DNA of 64,000 bases from Mycosphaerella arachidis (lineage: Eukaryota; Ascomycota; Dothideomycetes; Mycosphaerellales; Mycosphaerellaceae): contig LIHB01000005.1 of assembly GCA_001297265.1 (NCBI GenBank), positions 522,588 through 586,587 of the forward strand. Direction: 5' to 3'. The translations under genes were made by a program, and so were the position numbers. The notes under the pieces are model-generated. The model was not told the origin of the DNA. It made no database searches and saw only the letters and a program-made list of their open reading frames with translations. The stretch's first letter is position 1, and each line of letters begins with the position of its first letter. Below, piece by piece: positions 18,343-28,826 of the stretch.

Positions 18343-21300
18343 CTACAATACTATTCTCGTAGTCCTGTAGGGCACCACGGTAACATTTCCAACAAGACCG
18401 TATGCTTGCTCCTGCGGAGTTGATCCCAACCAAAGAGTCCCACTTGACTTGATCTGCTTCCACATCGTCCTTAAGACGTTACTGAGAGTGGTACTCACAA
18501 CGATTTCGACCTCGTTGATCCCCTGTTGCAAGTACTCGCCAATGTCCGCCCGGGCATTGGTGGGATCGAAAGGAGGAAGCTGACGTCCATTGACCCAGGC
18601 TCTCGCAGTGTTAATGATAGCACCCAGCTCAAGTACGGCACCGTCTGCGCTACCATTGGTTGGCGGCCAAGTGAAACTCGTGGTGTAGAAGCCGCGGCCT
18701 GACGTGTTGCGCAGCGACTCCGAGATAGTATTCCACGGCTGGAGAGAAGTGATGTTGTGCGTAGAGTTCGACAGAGCTGCTTTTGTCTGATCGGCCTCGA
18801 GATCAGCTGGGGGATTCCAGGCTTCCACAACAAGCGACCAGTTGGTAAGTGTCGAAGGTGCTGCGGGAGTTGGTAATGTGATGGTAGTGCCATTTGCGAG
18901 CAGGACCGGCTGAGTCGCGTTACCGGCCTTGAGAGAGATGGCTCCAGCATCTGATGAGGCACTAAAGACCTCCGCTGGGAAAGCGATCGCATAGGCCGAA
19001 GCCTGTTGAGAATGATCGAACCCAATGATGGTGCTCTGATTCCCTGCCAAAGCAAGACTGATTGTCGTGCTAGTTTGGGTCTGTTGGTATGCGAGGATTG
19101 GCTCGACCTCGCCGGTCCATGCATTGTAGTAGGAGGGCGTTCCTGTCGTCTCGAATGTTATGGAGCCAGTCGAACTCCCTATGCCAAGTTCGCTGTCCCA
19201 CGCATCATTATAGACATAGACATATGTGATCGAAGCGTTCTGGTCTTCCCTCCAGTAGGTGTACCACGTTCGATCAGCAGTCACCTTGGTGCGGGGTGAT
19301 ATACCTAATCCCTGTAGAGACGCCGCTAGATTGTCGAAAGGAACGATATGTACATTGCTGAGTGTCGTTATGTTTGCCAGCGCCGTTCTGACGAAGTCCG
19401 TGCCAGAGCTGTTGAAGTATGTCAAATTCTGAGGTACACCACCAGAAAAGATAATTGGGAGGCCTGCGTGGGCGTAATCGACCAAATACTGTACCCCAGG
19501 GACTGTCAGTGTATCGTTGGCTCGCACCACCAGCGCTTTGAATGCTTGTCGCTCCGGTGCTAGCGTACCATCAACCACAACGGCTTCTGGGCGCACAAAG
19601 TTGTCCGGGCTGAGATACTCATACGTATATCCCGCTTCCTGGAGATCGTTGGGTAGGTACTGTGACCCGACCTCATAGAATTGTTCTTTCTTCAAATAAA
19701 GGGCCAGGTCTCGCTTTGGCACACCGGACTGCGCCACGTATTGTACTCTGGCGGTCCAGTTCATGAAATCGTCGTAGTACTCCCAGCTCGGTTGGCGAGG
19801 TCCATGCATAGCTGAGAATCGATATGTGAATGTCGAGAAGCCTGGCCACGTAGTGTTGGGATAAGATCCTGTGTAAGGGTAACCATGATAGACGAACTGG
19901 TTGATCGAACCTGCGACACTACGCTTCGTGTCCCAGATTAGTTCAGGAAGTGTCTGCTCATAAACTTCCTCACGTTGTGCGCCGAGCTCCGAGGATATAA
20001 TTCTTTTCCCAGCGAGGTTTGCGGGTCCTGAGAACTGGCGGTAGGAATCGATGACATGGTCCAACCCAAGCGACTCGCACTCGGGTGCATTGACGGCGTC
20101 GATATTCGCTAACATATCCATGGGTAGATTGTAAACGACTTGAGCAGAGAACTGCGAATCAAGTGTGGAGGTCGACCAGTCTCGTAAAGTTTCAAGATAG
20201 ATTCTGTTCAGCTCGGTGAGTGTCTGTCGATAGTCGTTTACGTGGCTCTCGCCTGCGTCGCTCTCGTCCGTATAGTAGTGGTCCGGAGAAGCAAGAGGGC
20301 CATTAGCCTCAGTGTTGTACGAGTAGATCAAAGGAAGGTACTTCCTCAAGTCATAGCCTCTGCTCGTACGGAAAGTATCCAGAAGTCGCGGGGTGTACCA
20401 AACGAGCGTGCCAGCGCCAATCTCCATGCTGTCTTCCCAGGCATAGTTGCCAACATCCTTGAACAACTGCTTTGTCTCGTCACTGAGCAAGTACTTGTCC
20501 CAGAAATCAGTGATAAGCTTGGCTCCTGTTGCTGAGAAGTGGTCAACAACCCAGCTACCGTTCTGAACGAAACTATCAATGGGCGACTGCGGTACGGTCG
20601 TGTTCAAGGCGAGTGGACTTTGTTGCTCCAGGTAGCTGGACTGTGCCTCATAGTATGCGAAGATCTGATACTCCACCCCTTCAGTGCCAGAAGGGAAGTT
20701 CAGCTTCAGGTGCCCATCAGAGGATACCTGGTCAGTCACGTCTTCCAGGGATGCAGCAGACAAAATGTTACTGGAGCCGTTGTAGTAGATAGGTCCTCTC
20801 CAACCAGGAGAAGCCGAGTAGTTCGCAAACCCTGTCGAAATGATGAGACCAGTGGATGCGGACACGAATTTGCCTGCTCCCCAGCCTGGAATGGTGTCGT
20901 CGAAGGTGCCTCCCAACGGAACGGACACGTTGAAGGGAATGAGATCCCACATGATACCGTCATCCCCAACTTCCGCAGGAACTCCAGCGCCTTGATTTGG
21001 ACCTATGAAAAGTAGACCCCGTCAGTAAGCGCCCCGAGGTTTCCACTGTCGGCAGCAGTGGTTACCTAATGCGAAGTCCATGATCATGCCGAGGCTCTTC
21101 GTTGCCTGCAGAGCAACGTTCGTGAGGTTGACCCAAGCTTCTGTACCCCAGCCATATCGCGCCCAATCAACAGGGACTGGACCGCCCTCGGAGATGAACT
21201 GATGCGCATGTTAGATACACCTATGGGTGAATGGGAGTATGCAAGTGACTCTTGGAGGCGACTCACGGAAGGGTAATTGCCATAGAGGTAGTATCCTAAC

Positions 21301-21533
21301 AATTCCAGACCTCCCATGCCCACATTTTTGGCCTTCTTGAAGTCGTCTGCCACTACATCAAGATCGACGGATGCGTCGGGAATCCAGTATCGAAATCTAG
21401 GCCGAACCAAATTCGAAGGGTTCTGGAACGAGCCATAATCCAGACCGGAGTTGACCTGATCGTTAGTGTTCAAGCAGGCAGCACAAGTGGCCAGAAGTGC
21501 GATCAAGCCACGAGACTTCTGGGAAAGGGACAT
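18343..21533 (-). CDS. Secreted GH106-like alpha-L-rhamnosidase family protein
   Basis: Minus strand, three exons: 21533-21267, 21198-21066, 21002-18343. Introns are 68 nt (GTGAGT...CAG) and 63 nt (GTAACC...TAG). The exons sum to 3060 nt, giving 1019 residues. It starts with a signal peptide (MSLSQKSRGLIALLATCAACL) and has many N-glycosylation sequons (e.g. NTTVP, NYSAS), as expected for a secreted enzyme. The first domain has the pattern FRYWIPDASVDLDVVADDFKKAKNVGMGGLELLG, split here as RFRYWIPDASVDLD followed by VGMGGLELLGYYLYG. That matches GH106 and related large fungal hydrolases, in which a (beta/alpha)8 barrel is followed by beta-sandwich modules. The C-terminal ~200 residues (FYTTSFTWPP ... 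LELGAIINTARAWVNGRQLPP) look like a GH2-type sugar-binding sandwich. It probably trims rhamnose from plant polymers. Family confident, substrate inferred. Confidence 0.75.
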
Positions 21534-23041
21534 GCTTGACAGTTAGGAAAAGCAAAACCTGTCCTACGGGGAGAGAGATCAGCAGAAGGCCATATGTACC
21601 GCTGGAGGTCGTCGTATATGTCGTGTGCCTGCACCACAGTACAACAACCATGTATGACCCCAGCTTGAGGCTCCACCATGGTGTGGAGGGACTTCCCGAA
21701 CGGGAAGCGACTTTGAGGAGGCAGATGGCTTCGGTGATTCGGTGCAAAGATGTCTGATCGCGCCGGCTACTGATTAGATCACGTGGAATTTCCAGCGACC
21801 TTACACCATGTTGAAGGCAGCTTCCGCATTCAAAGTGACGTCAACCAGGCGGAAGAAGGATCGTGGATTGGAAAGAACATTGAGATCGATAGGTACACGC
21901 GGGTGGTGGTATGCCCCGCACCCTCCGAATGTTAAATGTTGTCCCCGGGTGGTGATGAGGAGGTGGCACCAGGTAAAGCCCTGGCAAGTTATGGCGGGGT
22001 TCGGCTCCCTTGTCCGTGCCCTTGCAGTGTCGGCAGTTACATTGTATAAGATAAATGCAAGGCTGGGGTCTCACTGGCGCACCCCTGCTACTCCACGACC
22101 CAACCTTTCGGCTAGGGCGTATATAAGCAGCTCTATCTATCCATTCTTTTGAGGGCATTGCGGACGGGTGTCTTAGCTAGGTCATGCCTTGCTACGAGGG
22201 CAGTATATAGTAAGTACGAGCTAGCGAGGTAAGTATAGGAAGGTGAGTGCTCTCTCGAAAAGTAGGCCGTTTTTGCTCCACTTGGTTCACGGACTCAGCT
22301 ATCAAGAGCGCCATTTCCAGGCTGCTCGAAGTGTCATTCATTCAACATGGAAGTGGCGCAATGAAGGAACGTGGCGCCCACGTGACACCGTTGAAACTCT
22401 TGGAATGTGGCACCACTTCCCTGTCATCTCTGAGCAAAACACATGTACATATATCCCGGAGACTGCAGGTGGCGAATGCTTGCATCGTCGAACTGTTCCT
22501 GCCAACATGATGGACGGGCCCAGCCTGATCCAGCGCCTGGCGCGTACGGTCACATAGGGATAGCGACGATGTGGCTGCTCCTTGCGAAGTCGAATGGTTT
22601 CCGCGCTTGGTGCCTGCCTGAAGGAAGCCATCGGCGACACAAACTCGGAAGCAGGTTCGATGTGCCATGCGAGCTCTTTCAGTCGATGCGCCCTCGCAAT
22701 TTCCAAAAGTGGACTTGTAACCTCTGTGCCGGGCCAGGTACGAGCATTGAAATCGCAGGAATGACGATCTCCTGGTGCAAGAACGCTTGTCGACTTGTCA
22801 ACAAGTAGTCTTGAGCGAAACATCCTTCGTCTTCTTCTCATCAACATCAACATCAACAATTTGCCTCAACCGCATACTTGTCGACCCGCAAGCAACATCT
22901 CACCAAGAACATCAGCTTACACTGAACTCAGCATACATAACTTGTAAGCCGGTGCCTCCTTGCCCGCCAGACTCCTTCTTGAGAACGGCGCTGACTTCTT
23001 GCACAGTTCAACAACCCTTCATCCCATATCAGAACCGAAAA
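21534..23041. other. Long divergent promoter region
   Basis: About 1.5 kb between divergent genes for two secreted proteins. A good TATA box (GCGTATATAAGCAG) lies near 22119-22132, but no convincing ORF follows it closely. Near 22836 a short ATCAAC-type repeat precedes the But2-domain gene. ORFs of about 100 residues here lack protein-like sequence. Confidence 0.45.
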
Positions 23042-24263
23042 ATGAAGTCTGCAGCTTTTCTCCTGCCTGCCGTGGCACAGGCCTTCGTCGCTCGTGACGC
23101 CGGCACTGGATGCTGCTTCCACCTCACCGCCGAGGGTGGACCTGGTGGTCGAGTCGATCAGCTGTTTGATGGACAGAACCGCATTGGCCAGACCGGACTT
23201 CCAGAAGGCCAATACTGCATCAACGGCAACGGTGGCCTGACCGACTCCAAGGGCCGTGGCTGCATCATCACTCCACCAACCGGCCAATGGCAATGCGATG
23301 CCGGCGCGACACCCACGCCAGGATTCTCGGTCGGATCTGATGGCAAACTGGCCATGAACGGAACCACCACGTTCTATGGAGCGCCTACAGGTGATAACGG
23401 CGGATGGAACATCTACGACAAGCCCCTCAACGGCGAGCCAAAGACCACTGAAGTCACCTTGTTGACCGACAATTGCCAGGCTACCAAGCAGCCACCACCA
23501 GCACCGGCTCCACCGAAAAGTGCCTGCCCTGCCGAACTCCCAGCCAAGATCAAGGACTTTGAGTTCCCGGTGAGCTGCAAAGCACTTCTCTGCCTGTACG
23601 AACAGAACTGATACTTCGCAGCATCTCATCATCCCCGTCGACTCCGAGCACCGAGACCAGTGCTACGGCACATCTTACAACGGCACTGCTGGAGGCAGCA
23701 TTTCGTCCATCTTCAACTTCGACATTCCCTCATCGACCAAGGTTGGTTACACCCAAACATTCGCATGTTCTTTCTGACGTGGTCACAGGGCAAGACATGC
23801 AATCTGAAGTTCCTCTTCCCAGAACAAAAGGATTTAGAGACGTCGGCCTTCGAGTACAGCGGTGATGGGTTGTTCCAGTTCGGTGTCCTTGCCAATCCAG
23901 CAACGGAGTCGACCACATATGCCTCTGCTCCAAAGGTCAAGCAAGACTTCGGTACGTACAATCAACTTGGGAACAATGCTTGCCTCTCCAGTATGGCTGA
24001 CATTCTTCTGCGCTACAGGTCAATTCACCCTCGCACCAGGCACTGCGCTTGACATTGCCAGTGTGAGCTGCCCGGCTGGCGATCGTATCGGAATCTGGCT
24101 AAAGCCGGTCGGCGATTCCTACCTGAACTTCTTCCAAGACTAGTAAGTCTCCGCAAATGAAGCGATATTCGCTGCTGGATCCTGTTGTCCACGAAAGCCG
24201 ATGCTGACATGTCTTTGCTCCAGTAACCCTTGCCCCATTGGCCTCTACATCGTCCCGAAGTAG
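23042..24263 (+). CDS. Secreted protein with But2 C-terminal domain
   Basis: Five exons: 23042-23569, 23622-23741, 23789-23951, 24019-24142, 24224-24263. The introns (52, 47, 67 and 81 nt) all have GT-AG ends. Exons sum to 975 nt, giving 324 residues. The splice at 24143 is decisive: unspliced, the frame stops at TAG just after FFQD, whereas splicing yields YNPCPIGLYIVPK, the typical end of the Ubiquitin-3-binding But2 C-terminal domain (PF09792). A signal peptide is present (MKSAAFLLPAVAQAFVA). An N-terminal Gly/Cys-rich domain (~20-150: GCCFHLTAEGGPGG, QYCINGNGG) and a Pro-rich linker (QPPPAPAPPKSACP) lead into the But2 domain (~165-324: FEFPHLIIPVD, FNFDIPSS). Such proteins are cell-wall or secreted proteins of unknown function, often conserved in plant-associated fungi. 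Confidence 0.85.
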
Positions 24264-24964
24264 ACGATTGTCGCCTGAACACCTAAGGTACGGCAATCTT
24301 TTGCTGTTTGGCCGGTTGGCTGGCTGGCTGGCTGGCGATAGTATTGATGGAGGCACGTACTGTTGACCTGAGCTTCGGTGAGCACTTCGATGGAGGAACA
24401 TCTTGCACGCTCTGGAGATTTTTGGGCAGATAACAAACCTCTTCACGTAATGAATTCTTCTTGCAAACTGTGGTGTCTCTTTATTATTACTGTCATCGTC
24501 ACCGTCGGCATCGACACCACTTCTTGTGTGCCACATTGCATAACACATGCCATCCACATGGACCCGCAAGGAGTCACATTCCAGTTCACACGGAAGACCT
24601 GATATGGACTTCCGATGCCCCTCCAACCCCACTTGCTCCAGAGTCAACATCCGCATGGGTACCCGTAGCTACCGCCATTGGGTTCAAGCCACGCTTCTGT
24701 ACGAGGCAAGTAAAGCGAACGACCTGGGTGGAGCTTGCTGCGATGCTCGCACAAAAAGCTCGTTGTTGCTGGTTCCAGTGACGGCTGACAGTGGGCCGAT
24801 GTGCCCGGCTGGTCAAGGAGGCAGGCTTTGCCTTCGCCTCGCCAATTGCTCCTGCTTCCTGTAAACCAGAAGCCCGCTGACAGAGCTATCCACGATCCGC
24901 CGTACCGACATCCAAAGAGATATATACTCAATTGCTAGAGTCTTGTTGCGTTCCTCGTACCATC
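24264..24964. other. Intergenic, contains a TGGC microsatellite
   Basis: About 700 bp between two plus-strand genes. No supportable gene. A TATA-like GATATATACTC lies near 24920, about 45 bp before the SDR start codon. Confidence 0.45.
24317..24336 (+). repeat. (TGGC)5 microsatellite
   Basis: Five perfect tandem TGGC units in the 3' flank of the But2-domain gene. Confidence 0.9.
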
Positions 24965-26075
24965 ATGGCATCTCTCCTTCGAAGCGCGCCACGGCTAGTT
25001 CGCTCGGCCAGATTCACGCCTCGCGCACTGCCGATTGTCCAGCATCGATCGCAGCACGATGCTACAAATGGCCGAAAGGGCAATGCTCCAGTACCTGGAC
25101 GAAGTCCACCAGATGCTCCCAGGGAAGAGGCGGCTGCATTGAAAGACAGCTCCAGACCAAGCTCATTTTTAGGCACCACGAAGAGACTACCGGAATTCAA
25201 CTTGAACGACAAGGTTGTTCTAGTCACCGGTGCGGCTAGAGGTCTTGGTCTCGTTCAAGCGGAGGCCTTGTTGGAAGCAGGAGCTACGGTTTATGCGTTG
25301 GACAGATTAGCAGAGCCAAGTCCTGAATTTTTCCGGGTGCAGAAGCGAGCAGCTGAAGAGCTTGGTAAGTGTCGTGCTGGCTGTAATGTTGGACACGTGA
25401 GCTAACAGCTGGAGGTACAACGCTGCACTATCGACAGATCGACGTGCGAGATGTACCGCAGCTGAACGAGATTGTTCGCAACATTTCGGAAACGCAAGGC
25501 AGGCTTGATGGACTCATCGCCGCGGCTGGTATACAGCAAGAGACCCCTGCGCTGGAGTACAGTGCCGAGGATGCCAACACAATGTTCGAGGTGAACATCA
25601 CGGGTGTGTTCATGACCGCACAAGCAGTGGCTAAAGAGATGATCCGGCATGGAAATGGTGGCTCGATTGCGATGATTGCCTCCATGAGCGCTACAATCGC
25701 CAATAGGGTATGGCTCGAGTTCATGGCATGGCCAGCGTGGTCGATCGAACTGACAATGTGTAGGGCCTCGTTTGCTCCGCATACAATGTATCGAAAGCCG
25801 GCGTGGTGCAACTCGCACGGAATCTTGCTGCGGAATGGGGCCAGCATGGCATCCGAGTCAATACCATATCGCCAGGCTATATCGTGACGGCTATGGTTGA
25901 GGCACTCTTTGAGCAGTATCCAGAGCGGAGGCAAGATTGGCCAACACAGAATATGCTCGGCAAGTTGAGCAGGCCAGATGAATATAGAGGCGCGGCAGTG
26001 TTCCTGATCAGCGACGCATCAAGCTTCATGACTGGAGCTGACTTGCGGATCGATGGTGGCCATGCCGCTTGGTAA
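24965..26075 (+). CDS. Short-chain dehydrogenase/reductase, probably mitochondrial
   Basis: Three exons: 24965-25364, 25415-25707, 25764-26075. Introns are 50 nt (GTAAGT) and 56 nt (GTATGG...TAG). Sum 1005 nt, giving 334 residues. A presequence-like N-terminus (MASLLRSAPRLVRSARFTPRA) precedes a Rossmann fold with cofactor motif VTGAARGLGL (TGxxxGxG), DVRD, IAAAGIQ (NNAG position), an active-site Ser in IASMSA, and YNVSKAG with the catalytic Tyr and Lys. It ends with SPGYIVT and the classical FMTGADLRIDGGHAAW. The pattern fits the sorbose-reductase/D-arabinitol-dehydrogenase-like classical SDRs; the substrate cannot be read. The first acceptor could be 25408 (adding two residues) instead of 25414; I chose 25414 because it gives EELGTTLHYRQID. 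Confidence 0.85.
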
Positions 26076-26211
26076 TCAATTTCTGTGCTCACGCCGACCC
26101 TCGGAGGGGAATGTTCATGCTCCTCTGCACTGATTGTTGTACATTGCTGTCCATAGCGTTCTAGCTTGCGCCTGATGGTGTGTTCGATTGTCAAGGGGTC
26201 ATTTCGTCACT

Positions 26212-26670
26212 TCATGTCGGGTTCACGCCGTCTTCAACCGGTTTCGCTAATGAGGAGGCAAGTCTCTTGCGTTCTTTGCCCATGAATCGCCTCTGGAACA
26301 GTTCATAGCTCAAGCCGATGAAGAGCGTAAGGCCGCATATCAGTGCTGTAACGCGTCTTGCCATGGGCTTGTATCGTGCATCCAAAACTCCCTCTTGCAC
26401 CACTCTTCTCGCTGCCTCGACGCCTCTTGCGGGATCCTTCGCACCGATGTTGATGGGAGCCTGCTGTGAAGGCTTGAACGGCCATAATCGCGACACCAGA
26501 CTGCGCTTCTGCTCGGCCGCCGCCGGAGGTTCTGCGTACTCAGGGTGCCGAGATAATCGCTGTTCGGGCGCTGTGGGTTGGTAGGGACGAGGTGTTGGAG
26601 GTATTGACTTGGTGATACTGTAGACTCTTGCATTCCGCCATGGCGAGGTCGAGCATCGAATTGGCGGCAT
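26212..26670 (-). CDS. Small single-pass mitochondrial protein, hypothetical
   Basis: Minus-strand ORF of 152 residues from the ATG at 26670; the frame extends to 26802, but the internal start gives a good presequence (MPPIRCSTSPWRNARVYSI). A Pro-rich linker, then VSRLWPFKPSQQAPINIG, then one membrane helix (VTALICGLTLFIGLSYELF) close to the C-terminus, followed by a basic RRFMGKERKR stretch. This is the layout of small inner-membrane assembly or import factors, but I do not recognise a family. Convergent with the SDR gene, 136 bp apart. Confidence 0.55.
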   Translation of the reverse strand: MPPIRCSTSPWRNARVYSITKSIPPTPRPYQPTAPEQRLSRHPEYAEPPAAAEQKRSLVSRLWPFKPSQQAPINIGAKDPARGVEAARRVVQEGVLDARYKPMARRVTALICGLTLFIGLSYELFQRRFMGKERKRLASSLAKPVEDGVNPT

Positions 26671-26802
26671 GTTGTGACGCGTATGGTGACCAGAGACGGC
26701 ACTTCTTGAACGCCCGTACTGAAGAGCACACGTAAGGTCTTGGCAGAAATCGGGACCAGTCCTTCCACAGCGCAATGAGATGGAGGTGTGCACAACATCC
26801 AT

Positions 26803-27071
26803 CTTGATATCTAGTACTGGTATTATTATTAGGTAGGCACTGGAGCTGGAAGCATTGTAGAGTGTACGTCAATCAGTCATCATATACTGCTAAACCAAGT
26901 ACAGGTCATGCAATCATCGCGAACAGCGACAGTGAGCCATGCGGGACCTGGCCCATGCTACACCACGATGAACGCATTCAAGGGCACTACTACACACCCT
27001 CGCCCGCACGAATGAGACCTGTGGTTGTCGTCCTCAGTAGGACTGAAAGTCATGGGCCAAAGACCTGGCTA
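26803..27071. other. Flank upstream of transposon
   Basis: About 270 bp of ordinary composition, promoter side of the minus-strand gene. No gene seen. Confidence 0.4.
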
Positions 27072-27080
27072 CCGGAGGTT

Positions 27081-27096
27081 GGCAAAATTGCAAATG
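27081..27096 (+). repeat. Left terminal inverted repeat
   Basis: GGCAAAATTGCAAATG, an exact reverse complement of 28632-28647. The CA steps here are not mutated, unlike in the interior. Confidence 0.85.
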
Positions 27097-27104
27097 GCCC
27101 CCAC

Positions 27105-27144
27105 TGCCGATCGCCTACTGCCGATCGCCTACTGCCGATCGCCT
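27105..27144 (+). repeat. 14-bp tandem repeat, ~2.9 copies
   Basis: TGCCGATCGCCTAC repeats at 27105, 27119 and 27133 (last copy 12 bp). It lies inside the left end of the transposon, a position where transposase-binding repeats occur in some elements. Confidence 0.9.
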
Positions 27145-27184
27145 CCGCAGCCTCGTCGTAATCTTGTTTCTTCGTCCCCTTTAA

Positions 27185-28576
27185 CTCTCTCTCTCTTCGA
27201 ACAACGACGTAATACCGGGCGCAGAACATTCGGATACCCCTAAAAAGGGAGAGGTTCGAGGCGCGAAGAAGATACTCGAGTTTTTAGAGCGAACCGGCGC
27301 TTATAGCGAGCCCCGTAAGCTCGACGCTATTAAGGATTACTTCGGTCTTTTAAGCGAGTCGTAAGCCTCGAGAATAGCGGCCTCGAAAGAACGACGTACG
27401 TACCCGAAAGGCGACGACCCGCGCGGAGGCTATCGCGGCGACGAAGAGAACTACTTAAGCCCNNNNNNNNNNNNNNNNNNNNNNNNNNNNNNNNNNNNNN
27501 NNNNNNNNNNNNNNNNNNNNNNNNNNNNNNNNNNNNNNNNNNNNNNNNNNNNNNNNNNNNNNAGCGAGTCGTAAGCCTCGAGAATAGCGGCCTCGAAAGA
27601 ACGACGTACGTACCCGAAAGGCGACGACCCGCGCGGAGGCTATCGCGGCGACGAAGAGAACTACTTAAGCCCCGAAAAAGTAAAGAACGCCGCCGCCGTT
27701 ATCGAACAAGATAACTATAAAAAATACGACCTCGATTCCGGCTCTTTATATTACGAAGCGAATCTACCGAACATTATAAAAAGGACGTTACGAAAGAAGC
27801 TACGAGACGAAGAGGATATAGGGCGTTATATAGCGCGGACGGAGGAAGAACTTAACGAAGGACTCGTAAAAGATAGAGTTAAATTTTCGAAAGAATAAAT
27901 TTGTATACGCCTAAATAAAGAAGACTATCGTAATATACTCTTTACTAACGGACTATATTTTAGATAAGGCGCCGAGGAGAATAGACATTATATCTATTAG
28001 CGTAAAGGGACTTAAAATAAACTAGAGAATATTCGTCGAAGAGTACCGCGTCCGAAGAGGATATCGAAGACTTAAAAGGATAAAAAGGAAGGCCCGAAAT
28101 AAGATATATCGCAAAATAACGAAGACTATAAAGACATATATTTCTTCGTTATAGCCGGTTATAACTTCTTTAAGTTCTACGAGTATAAACCGCAAAATAG
28201 TAACGGAAAAATATCTAGCGAATAATATATTAAATAGTTTCTTAAAGGAATACCTCTAGATATTCTAAAGAGACGTCTAGGATCTATTATTAAGGAAGAC
28301 GTCGACGGATTATACGTTTTAAAAAGGACTACCGAATATAAAGATAAGAACGGTATTCGTTATTATATTAATTATTATATCTCGCCGGACTTCTCGGCCG
28401 TCGAGACGATAGTAGGTATAATAAAGAACAAGTTTCGAGAGAATCCGCGGTATATAAAAGACGACGTACGTAAAAAGGCTCTTATAGCTCTTCGAGCAAT
28501 AATAACGCGATAAGTAAATAGCGCCGTAGATTATATACCCGCTCGCTATAAAGAGTATATTGCGTACGAAGGGTAG
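27185..28576 (+). pseudogene. Transposase relic (DDE superfamily), nonsense-riddled
   Basis: One frame (positions 2 modulo 3) keeps protein-like sequence end to end: an N-terminal helix-turn-helix part, then the catalytic core. LNKEDYRNILFTNGLYF aligns with the Tc1-type region holding the first catalytic Asp; here the codon at 27947-27949 is AAC (Asn), a GAC to AAC change after T, as RIP on the opposite strand would give. KEDVDG (28292-28309) carries the second Asp. YYISPDFSAVE ends in the third catalytic residue (Glu, 28403-28405), followed by IIKNKFRENPRY. About ten in-frame stops interrupt it, all TAA or TAG and none TGA, as expected from CAA, CAG and TGG codons under RIP. No frameshift is needed except across the assembly gap. 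It cannot encode an active enzyme. Confidence 0.8.
27463..27562. other. Assembly gap (100 N)
   Basis: Exactly 100 Ns, a conventional scaffold gap of unknown true size. The 110 bp on its left (27353-27462) are repeated on its right (27563-27672). Confidence 0.98.
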
Positions 28577-28631
28577 AAGATATAATATTAGTTGTTATTT
28601 ATCTCGCGAAGTTATGTTATCTCGGTCATCT

Positions 28632-28647
28632 CATTTGCAATTTTGCC
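28632..28647 (-). repeat. Right terminal inverted repeat
   Basis: Exact reverse complement of the 16-bp left terminal repeat at 27081-27096. Confidence 0.85.
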
Positions 28648-28826
28648 TTCCGCACCTTGGGTAGGCACATCTTCTACCTCGGCGCCGGGCAAAATTACGC
28701 CGTCGCCGAGGAAGGGCGCGTCGAAGACGCACTTGATCAACTGTATACGGCATTCGAGGATCCTACATGTGCTGGTCAAGACTTCAATTGTTGGATCTTT
28801 CCTCGCTCAACACTCCATTCTCGATT

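Larger units (their letters stand above)
27072..28661 (+). mobile_element. Tc1/mariner-type DNA transposon with RIP-like mutation
   Basis: A perfect 16-bp inverted repeat brackets the block (27081-27096 and 28632-28647). Just outside, TA dinucleotides at 27070-27071 and 28662-28663 could be the TA target duplication, with an imperfect CC..AGGT outer repeat between; this boundary is inference. Between about 27240 and 28590 CpA and TpG are almost absent while TpA is abundant and CpG is kept, the dinucleotide footprint of RIP (CpA to TpA). One frame across the block reads as a transposase with DDE-type motifs. A 100-N gap interrupts it. Apparent length is 1590 bp including gap and duplication; about 1380 bp if the duplication is an assembly artefact. 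Both fit Tc1/mariner elements. Confidence 0.85.

Noticed and set aside
22243..22808. ORFs of 104-121 codons downstream of a good TATA box
   Set aside because: Several frames are open at once, sequences lack domain-like pattern, and distance and orientation fit promoter DNA of the But2-domain gene equally well.
24675..24690. GGGTTCAAGCC resembling a tRNA B box
   Set aside because: No A box at the right distance and no foldable cloverleaf around it.
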